A stretch of DNA of 64,000 nucleotides from Chaetomium olivaceum (taxonomy: Eukaryota > Ascomycota > Sordariomycetes > Sordariales > Chaetomiaceae): NCBI GenBank assembly GCA_039881045.1, contig JAYWVB010000026.1, positions 372,001 to 436,000 of the forward strand. The letters are read 5' to 3'. This document shows positions 34,848-47,600 of this stretch, piece by piece. Position 1 is the stretch's first letter; the number at the start of each line of letters is the position of its first letter. The notes beneath the pieces are model-generated. The model was not told the DNA's origin. It saw only the letters and a list, made by a program, of their open reading frames with translations, and searched no databases. The position numbers and the translations under genes were made by a program.

Positions 34848-37800
34848 GGGCATGTCACGACCGATGGGATGAGTCACCTTTTTTTTGTAAGTAGGGCGCG
34901 GCTGGTTCCGTGAGGGAGAGAGTGGGAAGGTAGGGGAGATCGGTCAGGTGCTACATACATAGGTCAGTTGGGGCAGGTCAGTTCGACGCCGCAGGAAATA
35001 GGTCGCCGTGGGCATGCAAGAACGGGGAGGATAGCAACAGTTGTCGGACGCCACCATCGGCATGCCCGCTGCTTGCTTGCTTGCACTGTCCTGCAAGCCG
35101 CCATATTGCTTTCCCCATGCTCGGCAGGCAAAGTCTTAGACAGAATGCGTAAGTCGGCGATGGCGGAGCTGAAGGCGGTTAGAAAGGGGGTACGGGTACG
35201 TGAGGAAGCCGTGCAGCCGCAAGCTAGCGTAGTGTCACCATCATTTTCGGGCTGATGAGGGTGGACGTCGTCGTCTTGGCGAGTCGGTGGCTTGCGACCG
35301 GCTCGAGACTCGCGACCCCGGGGGAGTCGGCGGCAGCGTTGCAACGCCCCGTCCGTACCTGTCCATCCAGACATTTCCAGCCGCGGGTTGTCATCGGTTC
35401 CAGACTTGACTAATCTATGGTATCGGGAACAGACTTCTCGCCCCTGAATGATAACCCCCATGGGGTGATCCAGACACGGACCGTGCTAGGTTGATGTAAC
35501 CTAAGCAAAGCGGGCATTCCGAGCCAGAAAGGAACGGTGTTTTGGCTTTTGCGCCAAAGGTGCGGGGGATCCGACCAAAACGTGAAAGGGAGAGGGATGT
35601 TTTCTGATGCTCAGACCCGGAGTTGCCAATGGGGGCCACTTACACAGTAGTCGAAACCTTGACATGAAAACATGAAATCGAATCTCTGCGGCAGTTCTCT
35701 GGTCATTGTCTCGATCCGAGGCAAATCATCAAACTTGATCCCCCAACAATCCGCGGCCGGGGTTCGATAAGCGGCACCTGCATACTGTGTGTCGTCCTGC
35801 CGCATCCCGTAAGGGATCGGGGCAGGCAAGGACAAACACCGAGCGAACACACTGGCGCGTCCGCCCAAATCATGGCCGCAGTCGTTAGCCTCGAAACCCA
35901 GTGACCGGCAACCACTTTTTCTACTGTCTTATCGCAAATCCATCGCTTATGTGACACACGGAAGTCCGGTGAACCTGTCGGTTCCCGTGTTTCATTCCTT
36001 CTCGAAGCTCGGTAGATGCGGCGAGGTGCCCGCCCCCGTAGTCGACGGCGGGAAGCGAATGGTCTTTAAACGAATACCCTATGTTGGTTCCCGTTGCCCG
36101 CGTGGATGCTAGACGTATCCCAAGGCTGAACCTTCCTCTATCGTCCACAAATTAAATTGGAATAGAGTGTTGGTGCCGCGTCTGGCACGGCATCTGTGTG
36201 ACGCCAGTCAATCGCCGCTGGGTCTTTCGTTCCGAGGCTCGCCGGAATTTAGAGATCTCGTCCTGTCAAATACGTGCTCTCCGTCTGCAAGTGAGAGGCG
36301 ATGTTTTTTCGACTGCACGATACCTACTAACTAGTACGCGCGAGAGCCCCGACTGTGACCAGGCGTGGCGATATTCAGACATACGTTGGATACATTCTGC
36401 TTGCAGCCCAATTTGGGCAATCTGTTGGCACCCCTGGTCCCGTTCGTTATCGTCCGGGTTTGTGGTTTTGAAATATTGTTGTGTATAGTTATCCGTTGAA
36501 CACGTCAGCGTAGCGGCCTACAAGTCCAATAGGAACACTTCGGGTGGCTAGATGACGAGTCGCATGGCCTTGAAGAACATGCTCGGAAGCAATCCGGTAG
36601 GGTATTCGACGCAAGTACAAGCCGCGCAAGATTTGCTCCGGTGGTCCTTCATCTGGTGTTCGCCATCTCATCAAGGTCCCTTGGGTGCCGCTGACAGGGG
36701 ATAACATCGCAAGGATGGAGTTGTCTGGGGATAGAAAGCGGGTACTTGCACGTTGGCAGCGTGACAGATATATCCGGGGCGCCGCGGTGCCCGGACCTGC
36801 TCCTTCCGGACCGGTGAAGAGAGAACGATGGAAGCATCGGCCCGCGTGTGCTTCTCCGAGAACCAAGTCCGGCCCCGAAAGAGCGCATCGAACCAGTGTG
36901 ACATCGGCTCGGACCAGTTTTCCCTTCTCGAGTCGCAAGAATTACTCAGTCGAGAAGTCTTGTTTCAGGTTGTTGTCACTCGGTCAAGGGACCCAGGTCT
37001 AGCGCAAGCAAGGATGCCGAGCGACGACAAGTTGACAAGTTCACAGGACGTTTGGATGGACATATGTCTACCTTTGGACATACAACGTGATTTCAGCCAC
37101 CAGCACAAGAGCGTGGGGGGAGTTGCATTTCTCGACCAAGACGGAGACGCTAGGAACGCCACAAGTTTACAGCACGTCTGCAAAGTCTGCAAGTTCCAGG
37201 GTTAAAGACCGGGAGTGCACCCAACGCACCATACACGCAGCAATAACGGAAGGCTGCGCAAAGTGGTGTTGAAAAGCCGTCACTGATAGTAATTGGAGGA
37301 CCGTATCCTCAATTTCCTGGCAGGGGAGCGGTGTGTCGTTTAGACGTTGAATATTGATGAGCAAGGTGGTACTCGATGACGCAAGCTGCGACCAAGGGCG
37401 TGTGGCCAGGACACGTACAAGAGCCTTGTTGGATGTGAGACCATCATGCGCGGAAGTCTTATTGAACGCTTTACTAACGGGCCACGAAGCTCGTAGCGGG
37501 GAGGATGCGGACAAAATGTGGCGGGCTTTGTGAAGGTTTAGGACATGGCAAACGGCCAGACGACACGAAAGGTTGAGAAAGAGGTATGAAGCCGGAGAGT
37601 GGCTGACAGAGGTGCTGGCTCTGCCGGACTCTGCAACCAAATTTCCAAGACATCGTCCAGCATAACATAGCGCCGACCCGCCGCGCTCGACAACGGCGCG
37701 TCTCATGACTTTGATGACACCGCGGTAGAGATGACTGGCATCGTGGTGGGGCGGGCTTCAGAGAGGAAGTTGTTCTGAGTCGAGGTGCTAAACGAGCAGC

Positions 37801-39011
37801 AGGGTCCAGCTCTGGTTCTGTTTCAAATATAGGATTCGAGGTTCCATTGGCCGAGACGAGCTTTTTTTATCCCATGTGGTCGGCGCTCTTGGTGGTTGCA
37901 GGTTGGCTCATCTGACATTCCCTGACTGGCGGAAAGCATTGCTCGCCGTGCCACAAACAGGCATCGGGGGGTGAGAGCACTTGGGTCTCCAAACATGTGG
38001 TGCCAGATGCGCAGTTTCTATCTTCGCGATGGTTAACAGCTTTTCGGCAGAACCTGGGTCGTCTGGGGCTTACAGCCTCGCTCAGGCCAACAGCACTACA
38101 CACACATGTTGCAGCTTCTGAGGAGAACTCTGACGTGGGGTCGTGTTGGCAGGCAGCTGAGACCCTTGATCCGCTCAGCGCCTTCGAGTTGGCGAAGGAG
38201 ATTTACATGAAACCCGTCGCAGTGTATCAAGCATCCTTTTCGACTGCAAGCACGGAGGAATTGTTGCATTGGGCATCTCAGCACCCAGGCCCCGGGAAGC
38301 GCCTTGTCGGAAACAGCGCCCGGAAACGGATAGTGGGTGTTGTCAGAACAAAAGGAACGACATCCCGTCCATCGTCGGGTCATCCGCTGGGTTGCAGCAG
38401 TCTTCATGCGCTGGCGAGGGTGGTGCCGGTCTGCATCTGCAGGGCCTCGGGTGCGTGAGGTGCCGCAAGCATACCTTCCAGGGCCGCCCTCTTCGCAGCA
38501 GACTTGAAACCCCAAAGTTAGCGCTCGACACGACCCAGTAAATGAAACTCCACGGCGGCGAGAGAGTAGCCCCGGCGTAGCTGAGGTTCCACAAACCTTG
38601 ACCATGATCCAGTCAGCCCCCCGGGCCTTCATTCAGTGCACATTCGTACCAAGCACGCGACCGGCGCATACGCGACTATCGACCACAAAGCGCGTCGTGA
38701 TGCACAACATCAAGTTGGAAACGCGTGGTCGCTCGGGAGCCGCAGTTTATGGAACTCTAGGAGATAAAGTAAGGTTCAACGCAGATCCTGTGTTCTGGTG
38801 AGACTGCGGCATGTCCCGACCGAAAGGTTGGGGGAGTTGGTACGGCGTTGCTTTGCTGTTTGGATGAACTGGTCCCTTTCCATGGTTGGGTAAGGTATTG
38901 GAGTATTTTCCGGTCGGAAACGTACAGCATGGGATGGAACCGATGACTTCCAGAACCTGACTGGCTCGCCCAAAGAAGGAAGGAGCCACAAGAAAGCGAC
39001 CAGTGTCACGG

Positions 39012-39034
39012 TATCACAGTATCACAGTATCACG
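39012..39034. repeat. TATCACAG tandem repeat
   Basis: Two full 8-bp units and a third that diverges at its end. Confidence 0.8.
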
Positions 39035-40524
39035 TATCGAAAGGGCACCGCCTCGACCATCTTGGTATTGGTGTCGGTTAGACATACATTGTAACTTTCT
39101 GGAATTTATTTTCACATCCCGGATCAACCAACGCAAACCGAAGCTCACATTTTGATTTGGGGTTTCAATCCTCGGAAAACGTCAAACCTAAATAAAACAG
39201 CGCCGGCTTTTTGAAGCAATGCGGGGGAATAGGTGCAACATGATAAAACAATCAGAGCAGCCCCAGTCCTAGTGTTAACTAGCCCAAAAGAGGCGACAAC
39301 GCTTTGGCGGTTTCTCCGAGTCTGAGAAAACAAACTTGAAGCGATTTCTGAAGCACAACAGGTTCGGTTTCGACGCTTGGACCACTGAATGGACACCTGC
39401 CAAAACCGTAACGAATACACTCCATACAGATTACAAGCTCAACAACTATTCGTACATGTAAGGAATCTTCGCTGTTTCATCTCAGAACAATAATCAGATT
39501 TTAGTTAGTTACTATTCTCTAAGTCCTTGTTATCTGAGGCTCTTATGTTCTTTGAATATTTCTTTGAATATTATTTTTGAGTTTCCTTTTTGGAGGTCTT
39601 TCTTTTTCCCAGGTTGTGTTGCTAGCGCGGTGGTTCGTTCCACTAGTATTTGTATACACGGTACGAGCCGAATACATGTTACGCCGTGGAATGTCAGTGA
39701 CTGTGCATTATTGGTCGATGGAGGTCGGTCCCTGTACCCTGTCGCCGCATGCACGGTCCACTTGCCTGAAATAAACTCGGTGCTGTTGTTTCTTTCACCC
39801 GCAGAATTTCAATTCTGGTTCGAAGCAAACCCGAACATCAGTTCGTCCCGGGCTTTTTGATAACTTAAGTCGCCTTGTTATAGCCAAGTGCCGGCGTTTT
39901 CTGCTAGGCACATACTTAGACTTCGGTGTCATTATTCCAATTGATACACTTGCTACCAGTATCTCTGGGTCCATGGGCCTGCACCTGCCTACCTCGATCT
40001 TCCCGTGCCTCGATCGATCCGTGCGGAGATCGCAACTGTTGTCCTGCGTTGCTCCTGCCACTACTGCAAGTTTCATTGCTCCATTGCTCCGCGGCATTGG
40101 GCAATCTGAGGTACCTCAGGTAGGTCCCCGGCCAGGAAGGCACAGTTACCTAAGCAAGGGCTGTCAAACCTTTCCGCTCAATTCCCATCACCAGCATCCC
40201 CAGCACCTTTTGGAGTCTCATCTCCACCTCTATCCCCCGAATTCGGCCTCCAGCAGATCCAGCGCTTTACCCGTTTCACCACCCTGCCCGTCCCATGCCA
40301 TCACGCGCAGCGTTGTATACAACAGTTTACCGCGGTAAGGACTCTGCTCGGCAGAAACCATCTCTATCCGCCGTGGTACCGCCTCCGCACAAAGCACATG
40401 TTGCAATGCGGCTCCAGGCGCGAGATCGACCGGTTCCCCCCACCCCCTCCCCCCCTGCTCCAGGGAGTCGCTCACATCACGAACCCGTCAACCTAACAAT
40501 CCTTCTCTTGCGCGCAGCCTGGAC

Positions 40525-40557
40525 GCATAACGCGTGCTTTGACAGCACGCGTTATGC
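40525..40557. repeat. Perfect 14-bp inverted repeat (hairpin)
   Basis: GCATAACGCGTGCT at 40525-40538 and its exact reverse complement at 40544-40557 are separated by TTGAC. The stem could form in DNA or RNA. There is no T-run after it, and it lies about 2.1 kb upstream of the start at 42647. Confidence 0.95.
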
Positions 40558-41289
40558 TTCAGCCCCCAATGGCTGCTCCGATCGCCCGTGACGACATCAT
40601 GTCGAAATTAGACTACATAGTATGTAGTAGCCGAGACAGGGAGGCTGCATTGCTATTCGTACTTCGTACCGCCTCCTACTCGCACAAGCAGGAGCAGGGC
40701 ACCGACCCTCTCCCTCGGGACCGCCAGCCACCTCCATACCTACATACTGCATTCGTCCAAGGCGAAGGCAAATCACTCGAGGGCGGCATTGAGCCCGACA
40801 TAGCCGTCACAGGGATTTGGCTCGCCTCCCCTCCAGCCGCCACATGTGCGCACAGAGCGGTTACCTCTTTGAGAGCTCAGTTCATCCAGGCGCCCCCTCA
40901 TTACCCCGCCGCCCACCCTGCGCAGTGAAGCTCCCCGCAGCTGCACCTGAACCCAAACGGTCGTGCTTAGCTGTCAGGTGTACCTCTCCGGCCGAGCATC
41001 AAATGCGTTGTGACGTTGAGCTTGTTGTCCGAGCTGCCTGGCTTGTTTACCGGCCAACGATGCTTTGCATCTGGATCAGGTTTCGGCAAGGCCTCTCGCC
41101 TTTCTTGAGCCACGCGCTACCCCAATCGCAGAAGGTGTTATTTTGCATCGTCACGACAGAAAACACATTCTCGCTGGCTGGTAGCTAAGTCAAGGGGTCC
41201 GCCGTTAGTCTCACCCCTCTGTCGATGTCATTGATTCGCGCAAGCGCCCTGGTCATTTATCGCAGATCCGCCCTGCATCTCCCAAGACA

Positions 41290-41307
41290 CCCCCCCCCCC
41301 CCCCCCC
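41290..41307. repeat. Poly-C tract, 18 nt
   Basis: An uninterrupted run of C in the pyrimidine-rich region upstream of the gene at 42647. The exact length is unreliable because of the assembly's homopolymer problems. Confidence 0.9.
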
Positions 41308-42509
41308 TACCTTGCGCCCAACCCAATCCTTGTGCTCAAGTCCGCTCCTGGAACAAGTGGCCAAGCGGACTGACCAGGGCCCGGAACGGCGTGCTAAAAA
41401 CAGTCTCAACCCACTTTCTGCACCTCCCCCGTCTGAGCAAAAGCGCCAGCCAGCGAGCGAGCAAGCCTTGTCCTACTGTGTTGATTCCGGTGGTGTGGGC
41501 AGCACGCTTCCTCCTGGCTTGCGAACATGGCCAGCAAGGATGGTTTTGCTGCTCCCCTGCCGGCGACTGCTCACCACCTCGAATTCCCGGTATCCTGGTC
41601 TCATCTTGGCAGCGTCCCCGGGAGGCCATGCATCTCGAGTTCCTCCTCGCACACACTTCTCCTCCCGGCAGACTCCTTCCCGTGGCCGCCTCCCACTGAT
41701 CAACAAGTCCTAAGCGTTTCGGTGGTCTGTTTACTCGCCCAGTTTCCCTTCTCGAGCCTCCCAGGACTGTCTCGCTACTCGACAACCTCCAGACCCTGGC
41801 GTCAATCTGTTCTGATACGCGCTGCTTCCAAATGAAATAGTTCAGGGTACCTCTGGACACCCTTTGCTCCACATTGTTTCCGCTCGCTTGCTTGCCTAAA
41901 CGGTAAACCATCAAACTGGTTTACAAATTGTTGGTCCCCTTCCGTTTTGTCACCCCTCTGCCTCCCCCGGATCGTCCCGACTCGTTCGCTCTGGTGTCAT
42001 CCTCGTTGTGTCCTTCCTCATGCTGTACATACGAAGTACGTGGGGGAAACATCAGGATCGTACCTTCTCCTGAACCGGCGCGGCTTTCTACATACGAATA
42101 GCCCATTCCAGAGCGTCGACAGATCGGGACAGGGCAGAGAGGCACGGAGCCTAGAGCCAGGGTCACCCTCGCCTCTGTCGCTCGACACTAACTCCGCCTC
42201 GAGCGTAGTGGACTGCACCGGAGCTGCGTCTCGGTCCTGGGACATCCTGCTCAACCACCGGCCACCCCCGCCTTTTTTTCGTACCTTGCAAAGTACTTAT
42301 ATTTCTTTTCAGCGCGCCAATGGCCAAATTCGGGTGGGCTCTGTCATAGTACTTCGACGTTTCATCACCACACGCCCCGCCTGCTACCTTTCTCTGCGAC
42401 CCATTACTAGGCTGGCCGCCACATCCAGCTTCCCCAACCAAAGGTTATTTCCACTTCTTCTTTCTCCCCTTTCTTTCTTCCCTTCAAAACAGCGCCGTCA
42501 CCCTACCCT

Positions 42510-42532
42510 CCCCCCCCCCCCCCCCCCCCCCC
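42510..42532. repeat. Poly-C tract, 23 nt
   Basis: An uninterrupted run of 23 C, then A and further C/T sequence, ending about 115 bp before the ATG at 42647. It probably lies in the transcribed leader or core promoter. Confidence 0.9.
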
Positions 42533-42646
42533 ACCCCCTCTCCCCCCTCGTCCCGGCATCCCACTGCTCCTCAACCTCCCACCTACATTACACAGCCCCT
42601 TCCCACTCTTTTCCCCTTCTTGGTTATCCCACTAGCTCACACGAGG

Positions 42647-44677
42647 ATGCTTACCATCAACAAGCCAGTGCAGTACGGCTACCGGCCCGTACATGATCTA
42701 CCAACCCCGCCGAGCACATCCCGCCCTTCTCCCCCCCTAATATACCCGGATCCGGGCCAGAAGCCACCGCCTACCATCTCCGGGGGTAGCAATTTTTCCG
42801 ATCAGCTCATGTCGGCGCCTCATCGCGGCTTGCCTCCACCGGCGGCTTTACCTTCAGTTCAAGCCCCCTCTGGATCCGGTCCTCCGCAGCCCCCATCAAA
42901 CCTATCAGGAGGCCAGGCCGTCCCGCCACCTCCGGTCTCACAAAGCCAGCCGTTAGGCCAGCTCCCGGCGGCTCCGACATGGCATGAGGAATCGATGAGA
43001 GCTTGGCTCACTGCCAAGGCGGAGGAGGACAAGAGGCGGCAAGAGGAGGAGAGGACACGGCAGGAAGGCTACCGTCTCGAGCAGAGGCGGATGGAGCACG
43101 AGATCCTGAGGACCTCCTTAGAAGGAGGGATACCACCGCCGCTGGTACCGGTTGTTTTTGCAGGCATGGGCGGTGGAGCACTCTCACCGGCGGCCCTGGA
43201 CTGGGCGCAGCAGTACATGATGTCGCAAACCCCTCAACAACACCCCCCCGCACTGATGCCGCCTGGGGCAGTCTCATCAGAGCACCAAAGGCGAGACTCA
43301 CAAGCCCAGATGTACGGGCAGTACCCAGTTTCTGGCGGTGCCGTTCCATCCACACCGGGTTCGGCACAGGGGCCGCCGAGCGCGTATGCATCAGGCTATC
43401 CCGGTTCCCCCACAAGGCCCAGAGGACTCAGCATGCCGGGCACGATGGCAGGACGACCACCCGCCGGGGCTGGGTCAAACCTGCCCAATTTGATCACGAA
43501 CGCGCCCGGCGGGCCAGGTCAGCAACCGGGTCTATCGCAGCATCAACAAGAACCACAGGCGTCCCCGTCCATATACTTCCACCACTGGCAACCCCCGACA
43601 ACGCAGGGGGGAGGACGGAGCGGCGCAGAGCAGCCCGCTACGCCCTCAGGTTCGTCTAAAACCAAATGGCGCTCAAGATGAGGCTCTGGCGCGGGGCTAA
43701 CTGGCTCGTTTTCACGCAGTAGGGGAATCGCCACGCAAACGAAAAGCGCCAGGGCCACAGCAAGCTGCGCCGCCGCCATCCACGCATCGACACCGTTCGC
43801 CGCCCTTCTTGCATAGCACAGGCTTGTCAAACCCACCGCCCGGGCGCAGGAGGGGGCACTCACGGCAGAGAAGTGACCTGGGGTCATACCGGCCGGGGGC
43901 TGGTCGGGGACGCGGGGAGAGCCTAGGTTCGGGACGAGAGACGTCGCCGATGCATACACCAGGGGCAAGCTCTGCGCGGGATAACGGCGAGCCGTCCTCG
44001 TCAACAATTCAGCACCAAGGCCAGGTACCAGCACAGTTCGCGCCCCCACCAGCGCAGGCTCCATCCGGACGGGTCGGGGCACATTCGGTTTCATCCTGCT
44101 GTCAGACAACCCGCAGTCTCCTCGGGCGACGACACACTTCACATCCGGGAACCCGTCGGAAGGCCGGCAGCAGCACCAGCACCCGCCCCAGCCCCAGCAC
44201 CAGTCCCAGCACCAGCAGCACCACCGTCACCAAATGCAGCAACACGGGCAGGCGCAATTTGGCGAGAGCGAGCGGAGACAGTCACCACGGTCGTCAGAGG
44301 AAAAACTTCGCGGTGGTGGTGGAGTCCAGGGATCAACAGCCACGCGACCGGGAGATAACAGCTGAACCTTAATTTCATCGCTGTTTCAGCCCCGCCGAGC
44401 CGGCCCAAGCTCTTTGCGGCTTGGGTCTGGTTGCCCCCCTTTCCGTTTACGGCAATATGAACGGGGCGGGATCCTCACCGCGCCGTTGCAAGGGGGGGAT
44501 GGCGATGGAGAAGAACAAGGGCCGAGTCAGGGGAAGGTTCCTGGAAATGGAACAGTGCCACGTCCCCGACAAAGCGGACTGGTCCCCCATTCGATAGAAC
44601 CCGCCACGCCAGGAACGACTCCATCGGCGCCGAGTCCGCCGGACCACACCGCGCAGCAATTGGCGCGTTGTGTCTGA
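42647..44677 (+). CDS. Pro/Gln-rich conserved fungal protein with charged coiled coil, putative regulator
   Basis: A protein I cannot name with certainty; it looks like a conserved Pro/Gln-rich putative transcriptional regulator of ascomycetes. Proposed exons are 42647-43649, 43720-44323 and 44390-44677, about 631 residues. The start MLTINKPVQYGYRPV is followed by Pro-rich sequence, then a charged coiled coil around 120-165 (AWLTAKAEEDKRRQEEERTR, LEQRRMEHEILRTSL), GGIPPPLVPVVFAGMGGG and a Gln/Pro/Gly region. SIYFHHWQPPTTQ comes just before intron 1 (GTTCGT donor, GCTAAC branch). Exon 2 opens with a basic GESPRKRKAPGP, a possible nuclear signal. It then passes, after a missing G in the GGGG run 44076-44079, into GTFGFILLSDNPQSPRATT and a His/Gln-rich stretch. 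The third exon fits phase and total length, but its sequence is low-complexity, so the 3' end is uncertain. Confidence 0.75.
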
Positions 44678-47600
44678 GCCTCGACCTCATCACAAACACG
44701 CGGCGGCAGGGGCTGTTTCCCAATTCGTCCAGTCGTCTCTCCGCCCTTGGATGTGAGGGAGCCATTCCGGATTCCAGCAAAGCAAGCATTTGGCTCTTTT
44801 CTATTTTCTTTCTCTGCTTCTTGTTCCGCGTCCGGGCAACGTCTTCTCCTTCTTTTTTCTTCTTCCTTTTTTTTTTCTTCTTTCCTTTTTTTTGCACCTT
44901 CGCCCATGTATATCTTCAAATGTATTACACCAACCTTTTACTGGCTGACTAGGAGTTTGTACTGTACTATTACCACGATGCTTTTAATGTGTTCTTGCTA
45001 GTTTTTATCAGGGGACAGAAACGGCTGGCCGGGGGATGGGCGGGTCAGGAAAACGGGGCGTTCAAATCGACGTTCAATCAAGATGAATCAGGGGGGAATG
45101 CAAAATCCAAAAAAGATGCATTCAACAACAAACACGGAAACAAGGGGGGGGTGTGCCCTTGGGAAGGCATTGTTTTGCTTTTTCCTCTTTTGCCTTTTGG
45201 ACCAGCAACAACTGCGGGTGGCAGGCGCACCATTGCACAAGACTTCTCGGATGGGTAAGGCGGGGGAAAGGGTGCCAGTCTGGCTTGACTGAGGCTCGGC
45301 TTCCCGAACCGCTAAGACTGGGTCGGTAAAAGCACGGACGCCGAGTCTGTTCTTCGGTGATCACTTCGATACATACGATACGACGATACCTTGCATGGGG
45401 AGGAACAAACCTGAATAGGGACAAGATCTCCTCAGCAAGCTGGAACGAACGGGGGAAGGCATCGGGTGCACCTAACCTGCCTGCACCTGCGAAATGACAG
45501 GTTGTTGCGAAGTATACATACGTACATATGAATTCGCAGTGACACTTCCACAGGCTTGAACACACGAATCCGTTGCCCTGGCTCCCACTAACTGCGGAAG
45601 AGTATACACAGTCCTGTGTATATGGCTGCATTGGCGCGCTGAGCGATGGTGTCGTTACACAAACCGCCGTGGCTGGGTTGTTTATCAATGGTCATATATG
45701 AATTCACTGTATTGCATACATACCTTACACTGTACACATTAGTCAGTTACCGTGACTCGGCGATGGAGGTTCCAATTTTCACGGCTCGACTTGCTCTTGC
45801 ACAAACTGAGCTGCACGAACCGATGAAGGAAGGAATGTCCCGCTAGGCAGTGGAGACGATGGCGTGGCCGGGTGGAGGCGGCAGTTCCGGACTGAGTCGA
45901 TTAGACTAGGCAAACTCCCCACAAGGAGCTCCTTGCAATTCGAACCCCCGCCGCTTCGGTCGTCCCACGGAAATCTGCGGGTTTGACCAAAGCCATCACA
46001 TGGAAACAACCTGGAAGTCAAGCGAGGTGGCCGAAAGCCGCTGTTCCGCAAACAGTCAGCATTTCCCTTTCCAATCGGCCATGCTTCCGCAATCGGTAAC
46101 GGGCAGGGAAGAAGCAAGAACTGGCGTCGATACCCCACGTAACGAACACCACTCGACGCACATGTACCATGCCAACCGGTGGCTCTCAGGCGCTTGTCAA
46201 CCGCCGCGATGTGTGCGAGGCCAGATCTACCATTGCTACAAGGGGCAATTGATGGACATGCCAAAAAAGAACTCGATGGCAAGCTCCGCGGCTCGCCGCC
46301 CGAGACCCCTCCCGCCCGCGTACCAGAAAGAGCACCAGGCACGCCAGGCAGCCAGGTTGGACAGATCACAGCCAGCAACGGGTAAAGAGTTATCCGAACG
46401 AGCGAAGCAGGAACCACTCGCACGGCCGACCGACGCATCACGGGGTTTCGACGGCGCTTGTTGATGATCACCAGAGGCGTGTGCAACGGTTTGTCTCGAA
46501 ATCCCGACAAGGCAACCATCTCGGCGGGGGCCCGGGTTGAAAGAGGTAGCCGTGGGGCGAACACAGGCGCCCAAAGAGGCCGACCAAAGCACAACTCGAG
46601 CACGGTCCTCACCAGCGAAACTTCTCAAAGTGGACATCGGACAATTTCTCATTCGCTGTGCCGAAGCTCGACCAGAACCTGCAGAAGAAGGTTGAAGAGC
46701 CATTTCCCGCGCCTCCAATTCACAGCCAGCCGCCAGAGAGCTTGCCGAAGAAGACGGCCGAAGACAATACCGGCTGGCTGAGGGTGTGCTGAGCATGCAG
46801 CAGGCCGAAACCCACGGCGGCGAGTGATGGCATGACGTTGCTTAATATAGGGCTGTGCAGCTCAACCCTGCTTCCGAACTGGGACCAGGCTTCTGGCACC
46901 GACTAGGGTAGAAGACCAAAAGAGGTTTGGCGCCATCGGACCGAGGTGGGGGCAGGGAGGGGGGAGAAGGGGTGGATTTGGATTCTTGGAAGGGTGGTAG
47001 GCAGGTGGTAGAGTAGTGGTGTGAGCGGTTCTCTGAGCTGTCCCATGTCCCCTCGTACCCGCGCTTCCCCACTAATAAAGCACCAGTCAAACACACCACG
47101 CTCGCCTACCAAAGTCTTCGTACGAGTATGTATGTACATACATACAACATACATACGCGCTTGCGCCTGCACCCGCGTCCAAAGACGTCAGTCTAGCTCT
47201 GTGCGCCAACTAGCGCCGGAAGCAAGCCAATTGTCTCGCTTCTCTCTCTCTGCCGGTAATTGCTCACCCTGATGCTCGGCGGGATTCGCCAACCGCGGGT
47301 GCACACCGGTTCTGCCCTCGGATCGAAAATGCCTCCCCAACTCTGCAGTTGAAACACGCCACATGGCGGCTCCCGTAGATCGCTGGGTTTGTACGGAGTA
47401 CCACCTTTCCTCTCCTACCCCCCTCGGACCCAGACCCGGCCGGCATCGGGGCCCGCCCGCCCGGGGTCTATCCGGACCCACACGCGATGCCGAACTCAAA
47501 CAACGAACACGAACAAAGCCTATGGGATTGTCAATCCAATTACGAGCGAGCTTCCTTGCTGCATGGCGCCGATGTCTCGTTTTCCTCTTGTGGCTGACTT

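Larger units (their letters stand above)
33201..42646. other. 9.4-kb interval without supportable genes
   Basis: The longest gene-free stretch. It starts with the 3' region of the PAS kinase, which carries a tandem repeat and simple tracts. From about 34.9 to 40.0 kb the sequence is of mixed composition with many stops in all frames. Open frames there (36489-36938, 36828-37205, 37997-38458) show no recognisable motif. About 39.1-39.6 kb is noticeably AT-richer. From about 40.2 to 42.6 kb the plus strand is C/T-rich, consistent with a long leader and promoter of the gene at 42647. It contains a perfect hairpin and two long poly-C tracts. Confidence 0.6.

Noticed and set aside
45779..46612. 277-codon minus-strand frame in the gene-poor region
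   Set aside because: No motif; overlapping frames of similar length on the other strand; looks like chance.
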